Source: Ruminococcaceae bacterium UBA2806 (GTDB taxonomy: Bacteria > Bacillota > Clostridia > Oscillospirales > Acutalibacteraceae). From it: a stretch of 13,550 nt of DNA. The notes beneath the pieces were generated by a model. The model saw nothing but the letters and a program-made list of their open reading frames with translations, did not search any database and was not told the DNA's origin. Where the stretch lies: NCBI GenBank assembly GCA_002351795.1, contig DEHG01000001.1, positions 11,703 through 25,252 on the forward strand, written 5' to 3'. Below, piece after piece: positions 1-7,396 of the stretch; the stretch's first letter is position 1; each line of letters opens with the position of its first letter. The position numbers and the translations under genes are program-made.

Positions 1-72
1 GCTTCTTCTTCAACTGTTTCAGGTTCGGTTTCTACAGTTTCTTCTTCCGCTGTTTCAGGTTCATATTCTACA
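1..72. repeat. 36-bp in-frame tandem repeat in the acidic tail of the membrane protein gene
   Basis: Positions 1-36 and 37-72 are two consecutive 36-bp units identical at 30 of 36 bases, with a decayed third unit starting at 73. On the coding (minus) strand each unit encodes a 12-residue acidic block built around EPET followed by EEE. The array may continue past the left edge. A period divisible by three keeps the frame if copy number changes. Confidence 0.75.
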
Positions 73-2495
73 GCTTCTTCTGCTGCTTCCTCTTGTGCCG
101 TCTCCTGAATGTTTTCATCAGATTGCTCCTCTGTTATTTCATCGTCAAACTCAGGAACAAGCGGCAGCTCATTATCATCAGAATCATTATCCAGATAATC
201 ATCTATACTTGCATTTTCATCAGCGGATTCAACCGTATTTTCATCCGTTTCCTCAGCTGCGCCGACTATCGGGAACACAAACCCCTCAAGTCCGATAGAG
301 CCGCTGCCTTCATCGGTCTGACCGGCAGTTTCATAGTCAGACTGAACGTCCGGTATATCCGTCCTTCCGGAATATATATCGACGGGTCCCGTATCCTCAA
401 CATAATTATCGTCATAATCTCCGCTGAATGAATAAAGATCAAAACCCGGAGCAACAAGGTCTTCCTTTTCGTTTTCATCAAGCTTGGGTATCACATGAGG
501 AGACTGCTTTTCTATTTCAAGCTCGACCTCCGTCTGCGGTACGCCGTCATCAAGATACGCTAAATTCCTGTCGTCATATTCTTCCTCACTCGGACCGGAA
601 ATATTTGAAGGATCATTTTCAGGTCTTAATGTTTCCGCCGTTATCATAGGCGCAATATTCAGCTCACCGACAGGCTTTACCTCTGCCAGAGCAGCTGTAT
701 CCGCTATGGCGTCCGCCTCTGCGGGGCGCACCTTTCCGAAACGCTTCTCAAAATTAGAAAGCTCCTTTTTCTCCTCGGCTGTCTGCTGCGTTTCATCCTT
801 CTTTATTGTAACATCGGCGGGACTTGCCTGTCCCATGTTCTTGCCGAAACGTCTTTCATATTCGGATACAGATCCTTGAACCTGAGTCTGTTCATCTGCG
901 GTTTTTTTTACTTCATTTTCTTCCGCTTTATCGAGAACGGATTCACCAATCTGCGATATGGATGTTTTTGGCTTAGGCGCACTTTCTGCAAATACCACTG
1001 CGCCTTCCTTTGCCTCAGGTTTTCCAGCCTTTTCCTCGGCTGCTTTTTTTGCCATTTCATTTATAATGGAAAACTTTGCTATTTCAGACGTTACCGACAT
1101 AGCCGGCTGCGCTACCGCCTCAGCTTTTCCTACCGGCGTATACGGATTTTTCGGAATAGATATTTCCGCTGTCGGCATATTGCTGCCTGTTTCCTTTTTG
1201 CTGCTTGAATAAAGAGTATTATCGCTTTTTGAAGCTTCCTTCTTTACCGGCTTTACAGGCTCCGGCGTCTTTTGCTGCGGCGCAGGCTTGGGTGCCGGCT
1301 TTGGCGCAGGCTTTGGTTTTGGTTTGTCAGCTTTTTTCTCATCCTCACCGTAAAGCTCCTCATCCCTGCGGCGGTTAAGCCGTTCATAGGAGATCCCTCT
1401 CTCACGGGCAACGGTTTCCTTTCTCTTTATCGCAACGACAATTATTCCCGCAAGAGCTGCTGCGGCAATTATCGACGCTGCAATTATAAGCAGATAACGT
1501 CTGTCGATATCCTGTATAGACATATTCCCGATATCACTCTGGGATTGCTCAACGGGAACCTCCTTAATATTTTCAAAAAATACGCTGCTCATCACCTTAT
1601 TGAACAATGCTCTCATATCATTTGTAATGGGTGTATCCTTCACCTGCAAAGTGATGATTATATTTGCGTCATTTATTACAGTATACTGCTGAATACCGTT
1701 TATCTTACTCCCGTCCTCATCCTCATATTCCATATTTACGGTAAGGAAAAGAACATCATTGAATCTGTTCTGGGCGCAGCCTTTTGCATATTTGTTGCTC
1801 AGAAGATTATCTATAATTTTCTGTATCTGCTTATCGTCAAGCGTGGAAATATTTCCAATTTTCTGTGTATTCTTATTTTTTACATAAGTTACTGTGATAT
1901 CGTAGGAATAATCATCAGCAAAGGCTTTTATCACGGAATCTGATTTTGTCAGCATTTCCTCAGCCTGATCCTTTTTTATACCAAGCTTCAGAAGCGCCGG
2001 ATCATCGGCGGACATTCCCCGCTTGAGGATATTCATATCCTTTGGAATATCAATAAACATATCGACATTCGTAAGATTATATGTTGCCATCTCAAGCTTA
2101 TCGACATCTATCTTGCGTGATGCAAGGCTGCCTTTGGGTGCAACGCTGTCAATTTCAGATTTCTTTGAAGATTCTTCCTTTACCGAGCTTTCGGCAGCGG
2201 AGCTTTCCTGTGACGATTCACCGGAGCTTTCCTGTGAAGACTCCTGTTCTTCCTGAGAGCTTGTCTCTTCGGAAGTCTGCTCGTCGCTGGTTTCCTCAGT
2301 ATAATAATTATTTTCGTCATATCCGTTATTATCATAATCGCTGCTGTATTCACCGGAATCATTATCATTGTAATAATCCACAGACACTTCATATTCATCT
2401 GTATTTTCTGTACTATAATCCTCCGCAAGTACGGAAACGGAAGAAACCGACAGAAGAATAAGTGCAGCAGCAATAACTACAGCAAGTCTTTTCAT
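1..2495 (-). CDS. Secreted single-pass membrane protein with acidic repetitive cytoplasmic tail (3' end beyond window)
   Basis: An open frame runs without a stop from the ATG at 2495 to the left edge, giving 831 residues and no C-terminus. Residues 1-24 are a signal peptide (MKRLAVVIAAALILL, predicted cleavage after VLA). Residues 25 to about 130 are a low-complexity D/N/Y/E/S linker with QESS repeats. Residues about 134-318 look like a compact extracellular alpha/beta domain, loosely reminiscent of PsbP/Mog1-like folds (inference). A membrane helix spans 334-356 and is followed by KRK, so the rest should be cytoplasmic. That part holds a PKPAPKPAPKPAP stretch (391-408), two [YF]E[RK]RFGK motifs at 546 and 582, and a very acidic tail. 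Start: GGGGG lies 7 nt upstream of the ATG and a good sigma-A-type promoter lies further up. I do not recognise the family; a surface or envelope-sensing role is only a guess. Confidence 0.85.
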   Translation of the reverse strand, partial: MKRLAVVIAAALILLSVSSVSVLAEDYSTENTDEYEVSVDYYNDNDSGEYSSDYDNNGYDENNYYTEETSDEQTSEETSSQEEQESSQESSGESSQESSAAESSVKEESSKKSEIDSVAPKGSLASRKIDVDKLEMATYNLTNVDMFIDIPKDMNILKRGMSADDPALLKLGIKKDQAEEMLTKSDSVIKAFADDYSYDITVTYVKNKNTQKIGNISTLDDKQIQKIIDNLLSNKYAKGCAQNRFNDVLFLTVNMEYEDEDGSKINGIQQYTVINDANIIITLQVKDTPITNDMRALFNKVMSSVFFENIKEVPVEQSQSDIGNMSIQDIDRRYLLIIAASIIAAAALAGIIVVAIKRKETVARERGISYERLNRRRDEELYGEDEKKADKPKPKPAPKPAPKPAPQQKTPEPVKPVKKEASKSDNTLYSSSKKETGSNMPTAEISIPKNPYTPVGKAEAVAQPAMSVTSEIAKFSIINEMAKKAAEEKAGKPEAKEGAVVFAESAPKPKTSISQIGESVLDKAEENEVKKTADEQTQVQGSVSEYERRFGKNMGQASPADVTIKKDETQQTAEEKKELSNFEKRFGKVRPAEADAIADTAALAEVKPVGELNIAPMITAETLRPENDPSNISGPSEEEYDDRNLAYLDDGVPQTEVELEIEKQSPHVIPKLDENEKEDLVAPGFDLYSFSGDYDDNYVEDTGPVDIYSGRTDIPDVQSDYETAGQTDEGSGSIGLEGFVFPIVGAAEETDENTVESADENASIDDYLDNDSDDNELPLVPEFDDEITEEQSDENIQETAQEEAAEEAVEYEPETAEEETVETEPETVEEE

Positions 2496-2548
2496 TAAAC
2501 GACCCCCATATTTGTTATCGGTTTTAAGTTTTACGGCAGACCCGGAAC

Positions 2549-2563
2549 AGGCTTTTAAAGCCT
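2549..2563. other. Palindrome in the 5' leader of the membrane protein gene
   Basis: AGGCTTT-T-AAAGCCT is a perfect 7-bp inverted repeat around one base. It lies about 55 nt upstream of the start codon at 2495 and downstream of the likely -10 box, so it would sit in the 5' untranslated leader. It could be an operator or a small RNA hairpin. The one-base centre fits a protein-binding site better than a stable hairpin. The role is inferred. Confidence 0.4.
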
Positions 2564-2608
2564 TGAACCGACAACATACAACTAACAACTTTTTTACATA
2601 TATAGTTA

Positions 2609-2637
2609 ATTATACTTTAATTCTCCATAAAATACAA
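2609..2637 (-). promoter_or_regulatory. Sigma-A-type promoter for the membrane protein gene
   Basis: Read on the minus strand, TTGTAT (2637-2632) is followed by exactly 17 nt and then a perfect TATAAT (2614-2609). Transcription would start near 2602, giving a leader of about 107 nt that contains the palindrome at 2549-2563. Confidence 0.75.
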
Positions 2638-2644
2638 GTATAAT
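2616..2644 (+). promoter_or_regulatory. Possible promoter for the ferritin-like gene
   Basis: A perfect TATAAT lies at 2639-2644 on the plus strand. The hexamer 17 nt upstream is TTTAAT (2616-2621), a poor -35 box, so the assignment rests mainly on the -10. A start near 2651 would give a leader of about 68 nt. The element overlaps the opposite-facing promoter at 2609-2637, so the two may compete or be controlled together. Confidence 0.4.
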
Positions 2645-2718
2645 ATCGCATTTGAAGTAATAAATATATATCAGTCTTTTATCATTTTGCAACAATAACC
2701 ATTAACGGAGGAATAAAT

Positions 2719-3123
2719 ATGGCGCAAATAAGCAATATGCCGAGAAAAATTGGAGAATGGATCAATATGGAGCTTCACAATGCACAGCTTTACAGAGTCC
2801 TTGCACGATCAGCGCCGAATGACAGAGAAAAGCATATATTGGAGGATTTTTCCGATGACAGTCAGGATACAGCAGAAACTCTTATGAGGATATACAAAAA
2901 AATGACAGGCTACAGATTTGAACCCAAGCCCGTACCTTTAAAAGAAAACGGTTCTTACCGCAATGTAATAAGATCAAGGATAGGAGAAGAGATACGGCTT
3001 TCAAAAATGTACCGAAATGCATACATGAATATGCAGGACAATTTTGCGCTTCGCCGCACCATCTTCAATGCCTACCACACCTGTCTTGAACACGCCGTTA
3101 CCCTCCTTGAAATGGCAGGATAG
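2719..3123 (+). CDS. Small ferritin-like four-helix protein
   Basis: A 134-residue helical protein with the pattern of the ferritin/rubrerythrin superfamily: E18..N.Q.Y in helix 1, an F44-centred helix 2, E90/E91...Y98 in helix 3, and a final helix with LEHAVTLLEM. The classical ExxH metal ligands of helices 2 and 4 are not evident. The aligned places read roughly D50xxE53 (or T51xxT54) and C122xxH125, so di-iron binding is doubtful. Known relatives act in oxidative-stress defence, iron handling or spore coats; none can be assigned here. No signal peptide or rubredoxin CxxC is present. Start: GGAGG lies 8 nt before the ATG. It stands alone, divergent from the membrane protein gene and convergent with the biosynthetic cluster, so no functional link to either is evident. 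Confidence 0.8.
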   Translation: MAQISNMPRKIGEWINMELHNAQLYRVLARSAPNDREKHILEDFSDDSQDTAETLMRIYKKMTGYRFEPKPVPLKENGSYRNVIRSRIGEEIRLSKMYRNAYMNMQDNFALRRTIFNAYHTCLEHAVTLLEMAG

Positions 3124-3159
3124 CGGGAATTGATAAGCAGTTATAATGACAAAAAAACT

Positions 3160-3297
3160 GTCATCCTGAGCGCAGCGAAGGATCTTATCACTGAACCTGA
3201 GCATTGTAAAACATTTCTCCCAACGCACAGAATGACCACTTTGTCAAACTTTGAGCTAATAAAGGACTTTGGACTCTGAGCGTGGATAAGATATGAC
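3160..3297. repeat. Dispersed GTCATCCTGAGCGCAGCGAA-type intergenic element
   Basis: The convergent gap between the ferritin-like gene and the last ANL gene is made largely of repeat-like sequence. Its left end is GTCAT, then ATCCT...AGGAT around GAGCGCAGCGA, then ATCTTATC (3160-3189). Its right end is GATAAGATATGAC (3285-3297), the exact inverse of GTCAT + ATCTTATC without the internal stretch. A further AGAATGAC fragment lies near 3230. The left motif is one I recall as scattered between genes in many bacteria (memory, not a search). ATGACA-N7-TGTCAT (3146-3164) forms an adjoining small hairpin. No T-tract follows any hairpin, so no classical terminator is called. Confidence 0.55.
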
Positions 3298-3299
3298 AA

Positions 3300-4706
3300 T
3301 CACTTTATTCTTTTTGCAATGCTGTCCTGAAGGACTTCATAAGCGGATATTCTTGAATATTTCGGGAGAGTTTCATTCACTGATGAAATTATCCTTTCAG
3401 CGTCCGTTGTTCCCGTGACATAAAGCGTTGCAAAAATCTCCCTGTTCTTTTCAAAGACCTTTACCTTTGCGATATTTTCTATTCCCTCAAAGCATTTTTC
3501 TATATCATGGGGATAAACATTTTCACCGTTTGAAAGAATGATTACACGCTTTTTCCTGCCGATAAGATACAGCTTTCCGTCCCTTATCTCGCCTGTATCG
3601 CCCGTTTTGAAATAACCGTCCTCTGTAAAGCATTTCTTCGTAAGCTCTTCCTCCTGATAATATCCGTTGAAAACATTATCGCCCTTGACTATTATCTCTC
3701 CGTCATCGGCTATCCTTGCGTCAAGATGCTCGTATATCGCACCGCAGGAGGTAAAATCATCCCTTGAATAGGAATACTCAGTTGAGATCAGCGATGATGT
3801 TTCGCTCAGTCCGTAGGCTTCCATGAAATTCAGCCCGCACTGCTTAATGTACTGTCTTATCTCAGGCTTCATATATGCGCCGCCGCAGAAAAGATATCTT
3901 ATATTGCCGCCTAAAAGCTGTACGGGATCCAGTCCTTTTTCCATGCAGACAGCGTACAGTCTTTCATATATCAGCGGTACGGCACAGAAAAGGGTAGGCT
4001 TTACTTCAAGTATTTCCTCGAATATCTTTTTTGTATCCGAACAGAGCCATATCTGCATACCGCTTATAACGGAATATAGAAAGTTGCATATGCCCGCATA
4101 GGTATGGTTCAGCGGCAAAAACAGATAATCTACATCCGTTTCATTCATCGGCGCTCTTTTATATAGGTTATCCCAGCTTGCAAACATATTTCTCTGGCAC
4201 AGCATAACGCCCTTAGGTATGCCTGTTGTTCCCGATGAGAAAATAACCTTACAGCTTGCGTTCCTGTCCTGCGCAGGAAGAATAGTGTATTCCGACTCGG
4301 GCTTTATTTCATCCATGCTGACGAATTTTATTGCAGGATACTTTGCCGAGAGTTTTTCTGCGGCTTCTGCACGTTCCTTATCATATATAAGACTGTCTAT
4401 TTTTTTAGTTTCAAGCATACGGTCGATATCATCGCAGGTCCATTCCTTGGAAAGCGTCATGCATATTCCGATATAGCCCATTATCGCCGTATCCAGCACC
4501 ATATATTTATACGAATTTGCCGCATAGAGTGCAATTACCCTGCCAAAGCCGTTTTTGTTCAGATGATCGGAATGCCGCCATACATCCTCACAGAATTCCC
4601 TGTATGTATGCCCGCAGTATACACCGTTTTCCTTTTCATAAATATAGCCCTTATCGCCGTATTTATTGATATTCTCCCTCATAATTGTGTCTATTGAATA
4701 ATTCAT
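3300..4706 (-). CDS. Acyl-CoA synthetase-like adenylate-forming (ANL) enzyme
   Basis: A 468-residue ANL enzyme expected to activate a carboxylic acid as acyl-AMP and pass it to CoA, a carrier or an amine. Motifs in order: P-loop IFSSGTTGIPKG (155-166), LPLNHTY (198-203), YGLSET (298-303), TGD (368-370), GRKKR...SNGENVYP (383-399). The C-terminus DSIAKRIK carries a Lys (465) in the place of the usual A10 catalytic lysine, so the protein ends right after the minimal C-terminal subdomain. General resemblance is to long-chain fatty-acid-CoA or O-succinylbenzoate-type ligases; the substrate cannot be read from sequence. GGAGGTGATGAA sits directly before the ATG. It is the last gene of the cluster and starts 30 nt after another ANL gene of a clearly different subfamily. 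Cytoplasmic, with no carrier domain fused. Confidence 0.9.
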   Translation of the reverse strand: MNYSIDTIMRENINKYGDKGYIYEKENGVYCGHTYREFCEDVWRHSDHLNKNGFGRVIALYAANSYKYMVLDTAIMGYIGICMTLSKEWTCDDIDRMLETKKIDSLIYDKERAEAAEKLSAKYPAIKFVSMDEIKPESEYTILPAQDRNASCKVIFSSGTTGIPKGVMLCQRNMFASWDNLYKRAPMNETDVDYLFLPLNHTYAGICNFLYSVISGMQIWLCSDTKKIFEEILEVKPTLFCAVPLIYERLYAVCMEKGLDPVQLLGGNIRYLFCGGAYMKPEIRQYIKQCGLNFMEAYGLSETSSLISTEYSYSRDDFTSCGAIYEHLDARIADDGEIIVKGDNVFNGYYQEEELTKKCFTEDGYFKTGDTGEIRDGKLYLIGRKKRVIILSNGENVYPHDIEKCFEGIENIAKVKVFEKNREIFATLYVTGTTDAERIISSVNETLPKYSRISAYEVLQDSIAKRIK

Positions 4707-4736
4707 TTCATCACCTCCGCTATTTACCTGTTTTTA

Positions 4737-6143
4737 TCACAGTTTTTTATAATCGATCTTTGTGTGGTGCTTTACGTCTCTTGGTATGCGTTCAAGTCTG
4801 CGGACTGTCACATCTATGCCAAAGCCCTCCCGTACAAGCAAAGCCGCTCTTTCGGGAGAAACGTTTTCGCCTTCCACAAACAATATATTTTTATTGTCCT
4901 TTATAATAAAAGCGCATTTGTGCATCTGCGGAATCCGTGCGGATACATACTGTTCTATCTGACTGTAATAGATACGCTTTCCGTTTTTTTCAAATGAATA
5001 CTTTTTTCTGCCGTAATAATACAGCTTTCTGTCCCTGAGCTGACCCGCATCTCCCGTAGCATACATGACAGTGCCGCCCTCACGCAGACAGTTTGCGGAA
5101 AAGCCGCTGATATCATTTTCAAGCAGTGCCTTACTGCTGACAAATATTTCATCATCCCTTATGCTGACGGAAACGCCGCTTACTATCTCTCCGAGACAGC
5201 TTTCATCATTCATAAGCCCCCTTGCATAATCAGACAAATATGTGCTTGCCATAAGATTACATTCCGTTGAACCGTATATGTAAATTATATCAGCGTCAGG
5301 AAATCTGCCGAGAATAAGCTCCGTTTCATATCTGTTAAGCACAGCCCCGCCTATATACATTGTTTTAAGCTGAGGAAAACTATTATTGACCTTCATTGCA
5401 AAATCGGGGGATGTTATTATCATTGTTATCCCCGAATCCTTAAAGGATGAAAAATAACCGTTAAGCTTTTTGCTGTCCTTTGCAAGAGTGATCCCCGACA
5501 GCGCTGTAGTATATCCGCTTATCAGATTTGCAAACACATACATAAACGATGTTGTCAGTATAACATCATTTTCCGCATCCCTCATATTTGCCCTGATAAG
5601 TTCAAGCTGGGACAAAAGCTCTGAATGTGTGCGGGGTATTATCTTTGGCACACCAGTAGAGCCTGTTGTCATTGTAAGCAAAGCTACACTGTTTTCATCT
5701 GCGTCCGCCGACAGGGAAGCATCCTCTCCGCCAAACGGTATACTGTCTATATCAATAAGGCTTTTTATATTTCTCGTTCCTTTAAGCAAAAAGCGCAGAA
5801 GCCTTGTCTTTTTTGATACAAGAATATGATCGGGTCTGAATCTGCCGATAACTCTTTCGGGGTCGTCCTGCAAGCCCGTAATATCGACAAACATCACTGT
5901 TATGCCCATCCTCATTGCGGCTATCATAAACACGGCAAGACGGTATGATATTTTCGCAAACAGCAGTATTTTCTGTCCGCCTGATACACCAATTCTTTCA
6001 AGGTGACCCGAAAAGCTTTTCACATCCTCATACAGCTGTCCGAAAGTCCTGCATACAGCTTTTCCGTTCTTTACGGTAATAACAGCCTTTTTATCCTTAC
6101 GGCTGAGGCATACTTTTTCAAACTGCTCTGTTATCACACTCAT
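4737..6143 (-). CDS. OleC-like/fatty-acid-ligase-like ANL enzyme
   Basis: A 468-residue adenylate-forming enzyme. Motifs in order: P-loop TMTTGSTGVPK (158-167), YGSTE (290-294), TGD (363-365), GRKK (378-381), and a C-terminus HHTKIDYKKL with Lys462 as candidate A10 lysine. The GSTG P-loop and the final HHTKID block resemble the group containing OleC beta-lactone synthetases and bacterial 'fatty acid CoA ligase family' proteins, rather than the FadD/MenE type of its neighbour. The residue after the P-loop lysine is Ile rather than the usual Gly (PKII). OleC itself works with thiolase-like OleA and the reductase OleD; neither is visible, so true olefin or beta-lactone synthesis is not supported. 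AGAGG lies 10 nt before the ATG. The equal length to its neighbour appears coincidental given their low similarity. Confidence 0.88.
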   Translation of the reverse strand: MSVITEQFEKVCLSRKDKKAVITVKNGKAVCRTFGQLYEDVKSFSGHLERIGVSGGQKILLFAKISYRLAVFMIAAMRMGITVMFVDITGLQDDPERVIGRFRPDHILVSKKTRLLRFLLKGTRNIKSLIDIDSIPFGGEDASLSADADENSVALLTMTTGSTGVPKIIPRTHSELLSQLELIRANMRDAENDVILTTSFMYVFANLISGYTTALSGITLAKDSKKLNGYFSSFKDSGITMIITSPDFAMKVNNSFPQLKTMYIGGAVLNRYETELILGRFPDADIIYIYGSTECNLMASTYLSDYARGLMNDESCLGEIVSGVSVSIRDDEIFVSSKALLENDISGFSANCLREGGTVMYATGDAGQLRDRKLYYYGRKKYSFEKNGKRIYYSQIEQYVSARIPQMHKCAFIIKDNKNILFVEGENVSPERAALLVREGFGIDVTVRRLERIPRDVKHHTKIDYKKL

Positions 6144-6185
6144 TTTTCTGTCTACCTCTTATATGCAGTGATTAGCAGTTTATTT

Positions 6186-6290
6186 CTGACCACTAATCAC
6201 TAATGACTAATCACTAACCACTAACCACTAACCACTAACCACTAATCACTATTCACTAACCACTAATCACTAACCACTATTCACTGACCA
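6186..6290. repeat. Heptanucleotide tandem repeat array, 15 units of CTAAYCA type
   Basis: Fifteen consecutive 7-bp units lie at 6186-6290: mostly CTAACCA and CTAATCA, plus CTATTCA (6249, 6277), CTAATGA (6200) and CTGACCA at both ends (6186, 6284). Four identical CTAACCA units run from 6214 to 6241. An inverted copy just outside the array (AGTGATTAG, 6167-6175) can pair with CTAATCACT (6193-6201). The array overlaps the 3' end of the BtaA-like gene and supplies its TAG stop at 6277-6279. It resembles the short tandemly repeated repetitive sequences described in cyanobacteria and others (general knowledge). Confidence 0.9.
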
Positions 6291-7362
6291 CTGTCCGCTG
6301 CACCCTTCTGTAAATCAGAAAGTCACGGTAGAAAAAGGAACGGTTGTGACGGTAAAGAGTCTGCGACAGCTTTTCATCAAGCTCAAATGCAGGATCGTTT
6401 ATGTATCTTTTATTCTGCATATTGTAATACACTACAGCGGCGGACGGTCGTGCCATTTTTTTGATTATCTCCGTATTCCTGCGGAAATCAAATTCACTCA
6501 TATATTCAAAAATATCCGACAGATTGAAAAAATCCGCCCTTACATCCTTTATACAGCCAAGATCGCCCTGCCTTATTTCTATCCTGTCAAGATTCCTGCG
6601 TATCTTTTCATAATTCTCTTTCCTCAGATAATGCGGAAGAGCTTCTGCGGCATAATTCGATGTGCAGATATAGCGAAGATACGGATTTGTGCGGTTCACC
6701 GTATGGGATATGCCGAAAACAAAACGCTTTATGATCTCATCGCCCTGAGCGCTTTTATCGCTTACATATCTGTAAAATGATTTGTCCCGCCCGAATTTCC
6801 CCATTGACTTTGCACCGAAAAACATCCTGCATACAATCTTGAAACGCTTTGTATTTATATAACGCTGGAAAAATTCCTTCTGGTCGGCAGTATTGTCAAG
6901 CATCGCAAACTGCCTGAACTGCTCCTGTGTGGAGAACAACGGAATAATGCTGTCACGAAACATCTGAAAATAATGCTCGAATTTTCCCGTATGAATGACA
7001 CCCTTTATAATGACTGCGGGAGACGCAAGAAATGCCTTTCTTACCTCATCCTCAAGCGGGAGTATATCAAAAAGCGCAAGCCTGTTCGGACAGGGCGTTA
7101 TCCCTAAAAAGCCAAGCAGTTCCCCGTATGACAGAGTTCTGAATGCAGCCATTTTAAGCTTGAGGACATTTATCTGTACGGGGTTAAGATCAAACCCGAC
7201 AACATGGGCAGGATCCTTTGTCAGAAGAGAAAGCGTATTATCCCCTCCCGAAATTATTGATACACAGGTCTTGCCCTTTATTTCTCCCGCCTGCAAAAGA
7301 TTTTCCGTATCCTCCCAGCAGGACGCATATCTTATTATTTCACTGAACACTTTATTCTCCAC
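6277..7362 (-). CDS. BtaA-like (DUF3419) SAM aminocarboxypropyltransferase
   Basis: A 361-residue protein matching the BtaA/DUF3419 family, which moves the 3-amino-3-carboxypropyl group of S-adenosylmethionine to the hydroxyl of diacylglycerol, the first step of betaine (DGTS) lipid synthesis. Visible signatures: N-terminal YASCWED, then SIISGGDNTLSLL and VGFDLNPVQINVLKLK (the SAM-binding Rossmann core), and near the C-terminus FNLSDIFEYMS, a BtaA hallmark. Start choice: GTG at 7362 has AGAAGG 8 nt upstream. The in-frame GTG at 7371 overlaps that ribosome site and would add only three residues. The last codons and the TAG stop lie in a heptanucleotide repeat array. No BtaB-like N-methyltransferase is in the window, so the product may be an unmethylated homoserine ether or the acceptor may not be diacylglycerol (inference). 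Confidence 0.85.
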   Translation of the reverse strand: MENKVFSEIIRYASCWEDTENLLQAGEIKGKTCVSIISGGDNTLSLLTKDPAHVVGFDLNPVQINVLKLKMAAFRTLSYGELLGFLGITPCPNRLALFDILPLEDEVRKAFLASPAVIIKGVIHTGKFEHYFQMFRDSIIPLFSTQEQFRQFAMLDNTADQKEFFQRYINTKRFKIVCRMFFGAKSMGKFGRDKSFYRYVSDKSAQGDEIIKRFVFGISHTVNRTNPYLRYICTSNYAAEALPHYLRKENYEKIRRNLDRIEIRQGDLGCIKDVRADFFNLSDIFEYMSEFDFRRNTEIIKKMARPSAAVVYYNMQNKRYINDPAFELDEKLSQTLYRHNRSFFYRDFLIYRRVQRTVVSE

Positions 7363-7370
7363 AGTTTTCA

Positions 7371-7376
7371 CCTTCT
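7371..7376 (-). promoter_or_regulatory. Ribosome-binding site deciding the BtaA-like start
   Basis: AGAAGG on the minus strand lies 8 nt before GTG 7362, an ideal spacing. It abuts the alternative GTG at 7371 with no usable spacing. The nearest upstream ATG, at about 7387, runs into TAA after one codon. Confidence 0.6.
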
Positions 7377-7396
7377 TATAACATTTGTGAATATAG

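Noticed and set aside
1272..1943. Plus-strand open frame of 223 codons
   Set aside because: It is antisense to the membrane protein gene, which has a signal peptide, promoter and continuous frame. The antisense product is low-complexity and hydrophobic.
3146..3164. Terminator of the ferritin-like gene (ATGACA-N7-TGTCAT)
   Set aside because: The 6-bp A/T-rich stem has no following T-run. It probably belongs to the neighbouring repeat element.
4737..6143. Genuine OleC in an olefin/beta-lactone operon
   Set aside because: No OleA/OleB/OleD homologue is in the window. Only subfamily-level motif resemblance supports the link.
6186..6290. CRISPR-like array
   Set aside because: Units are 7 bp and contiguous with no spacers, and no cas genes are near.
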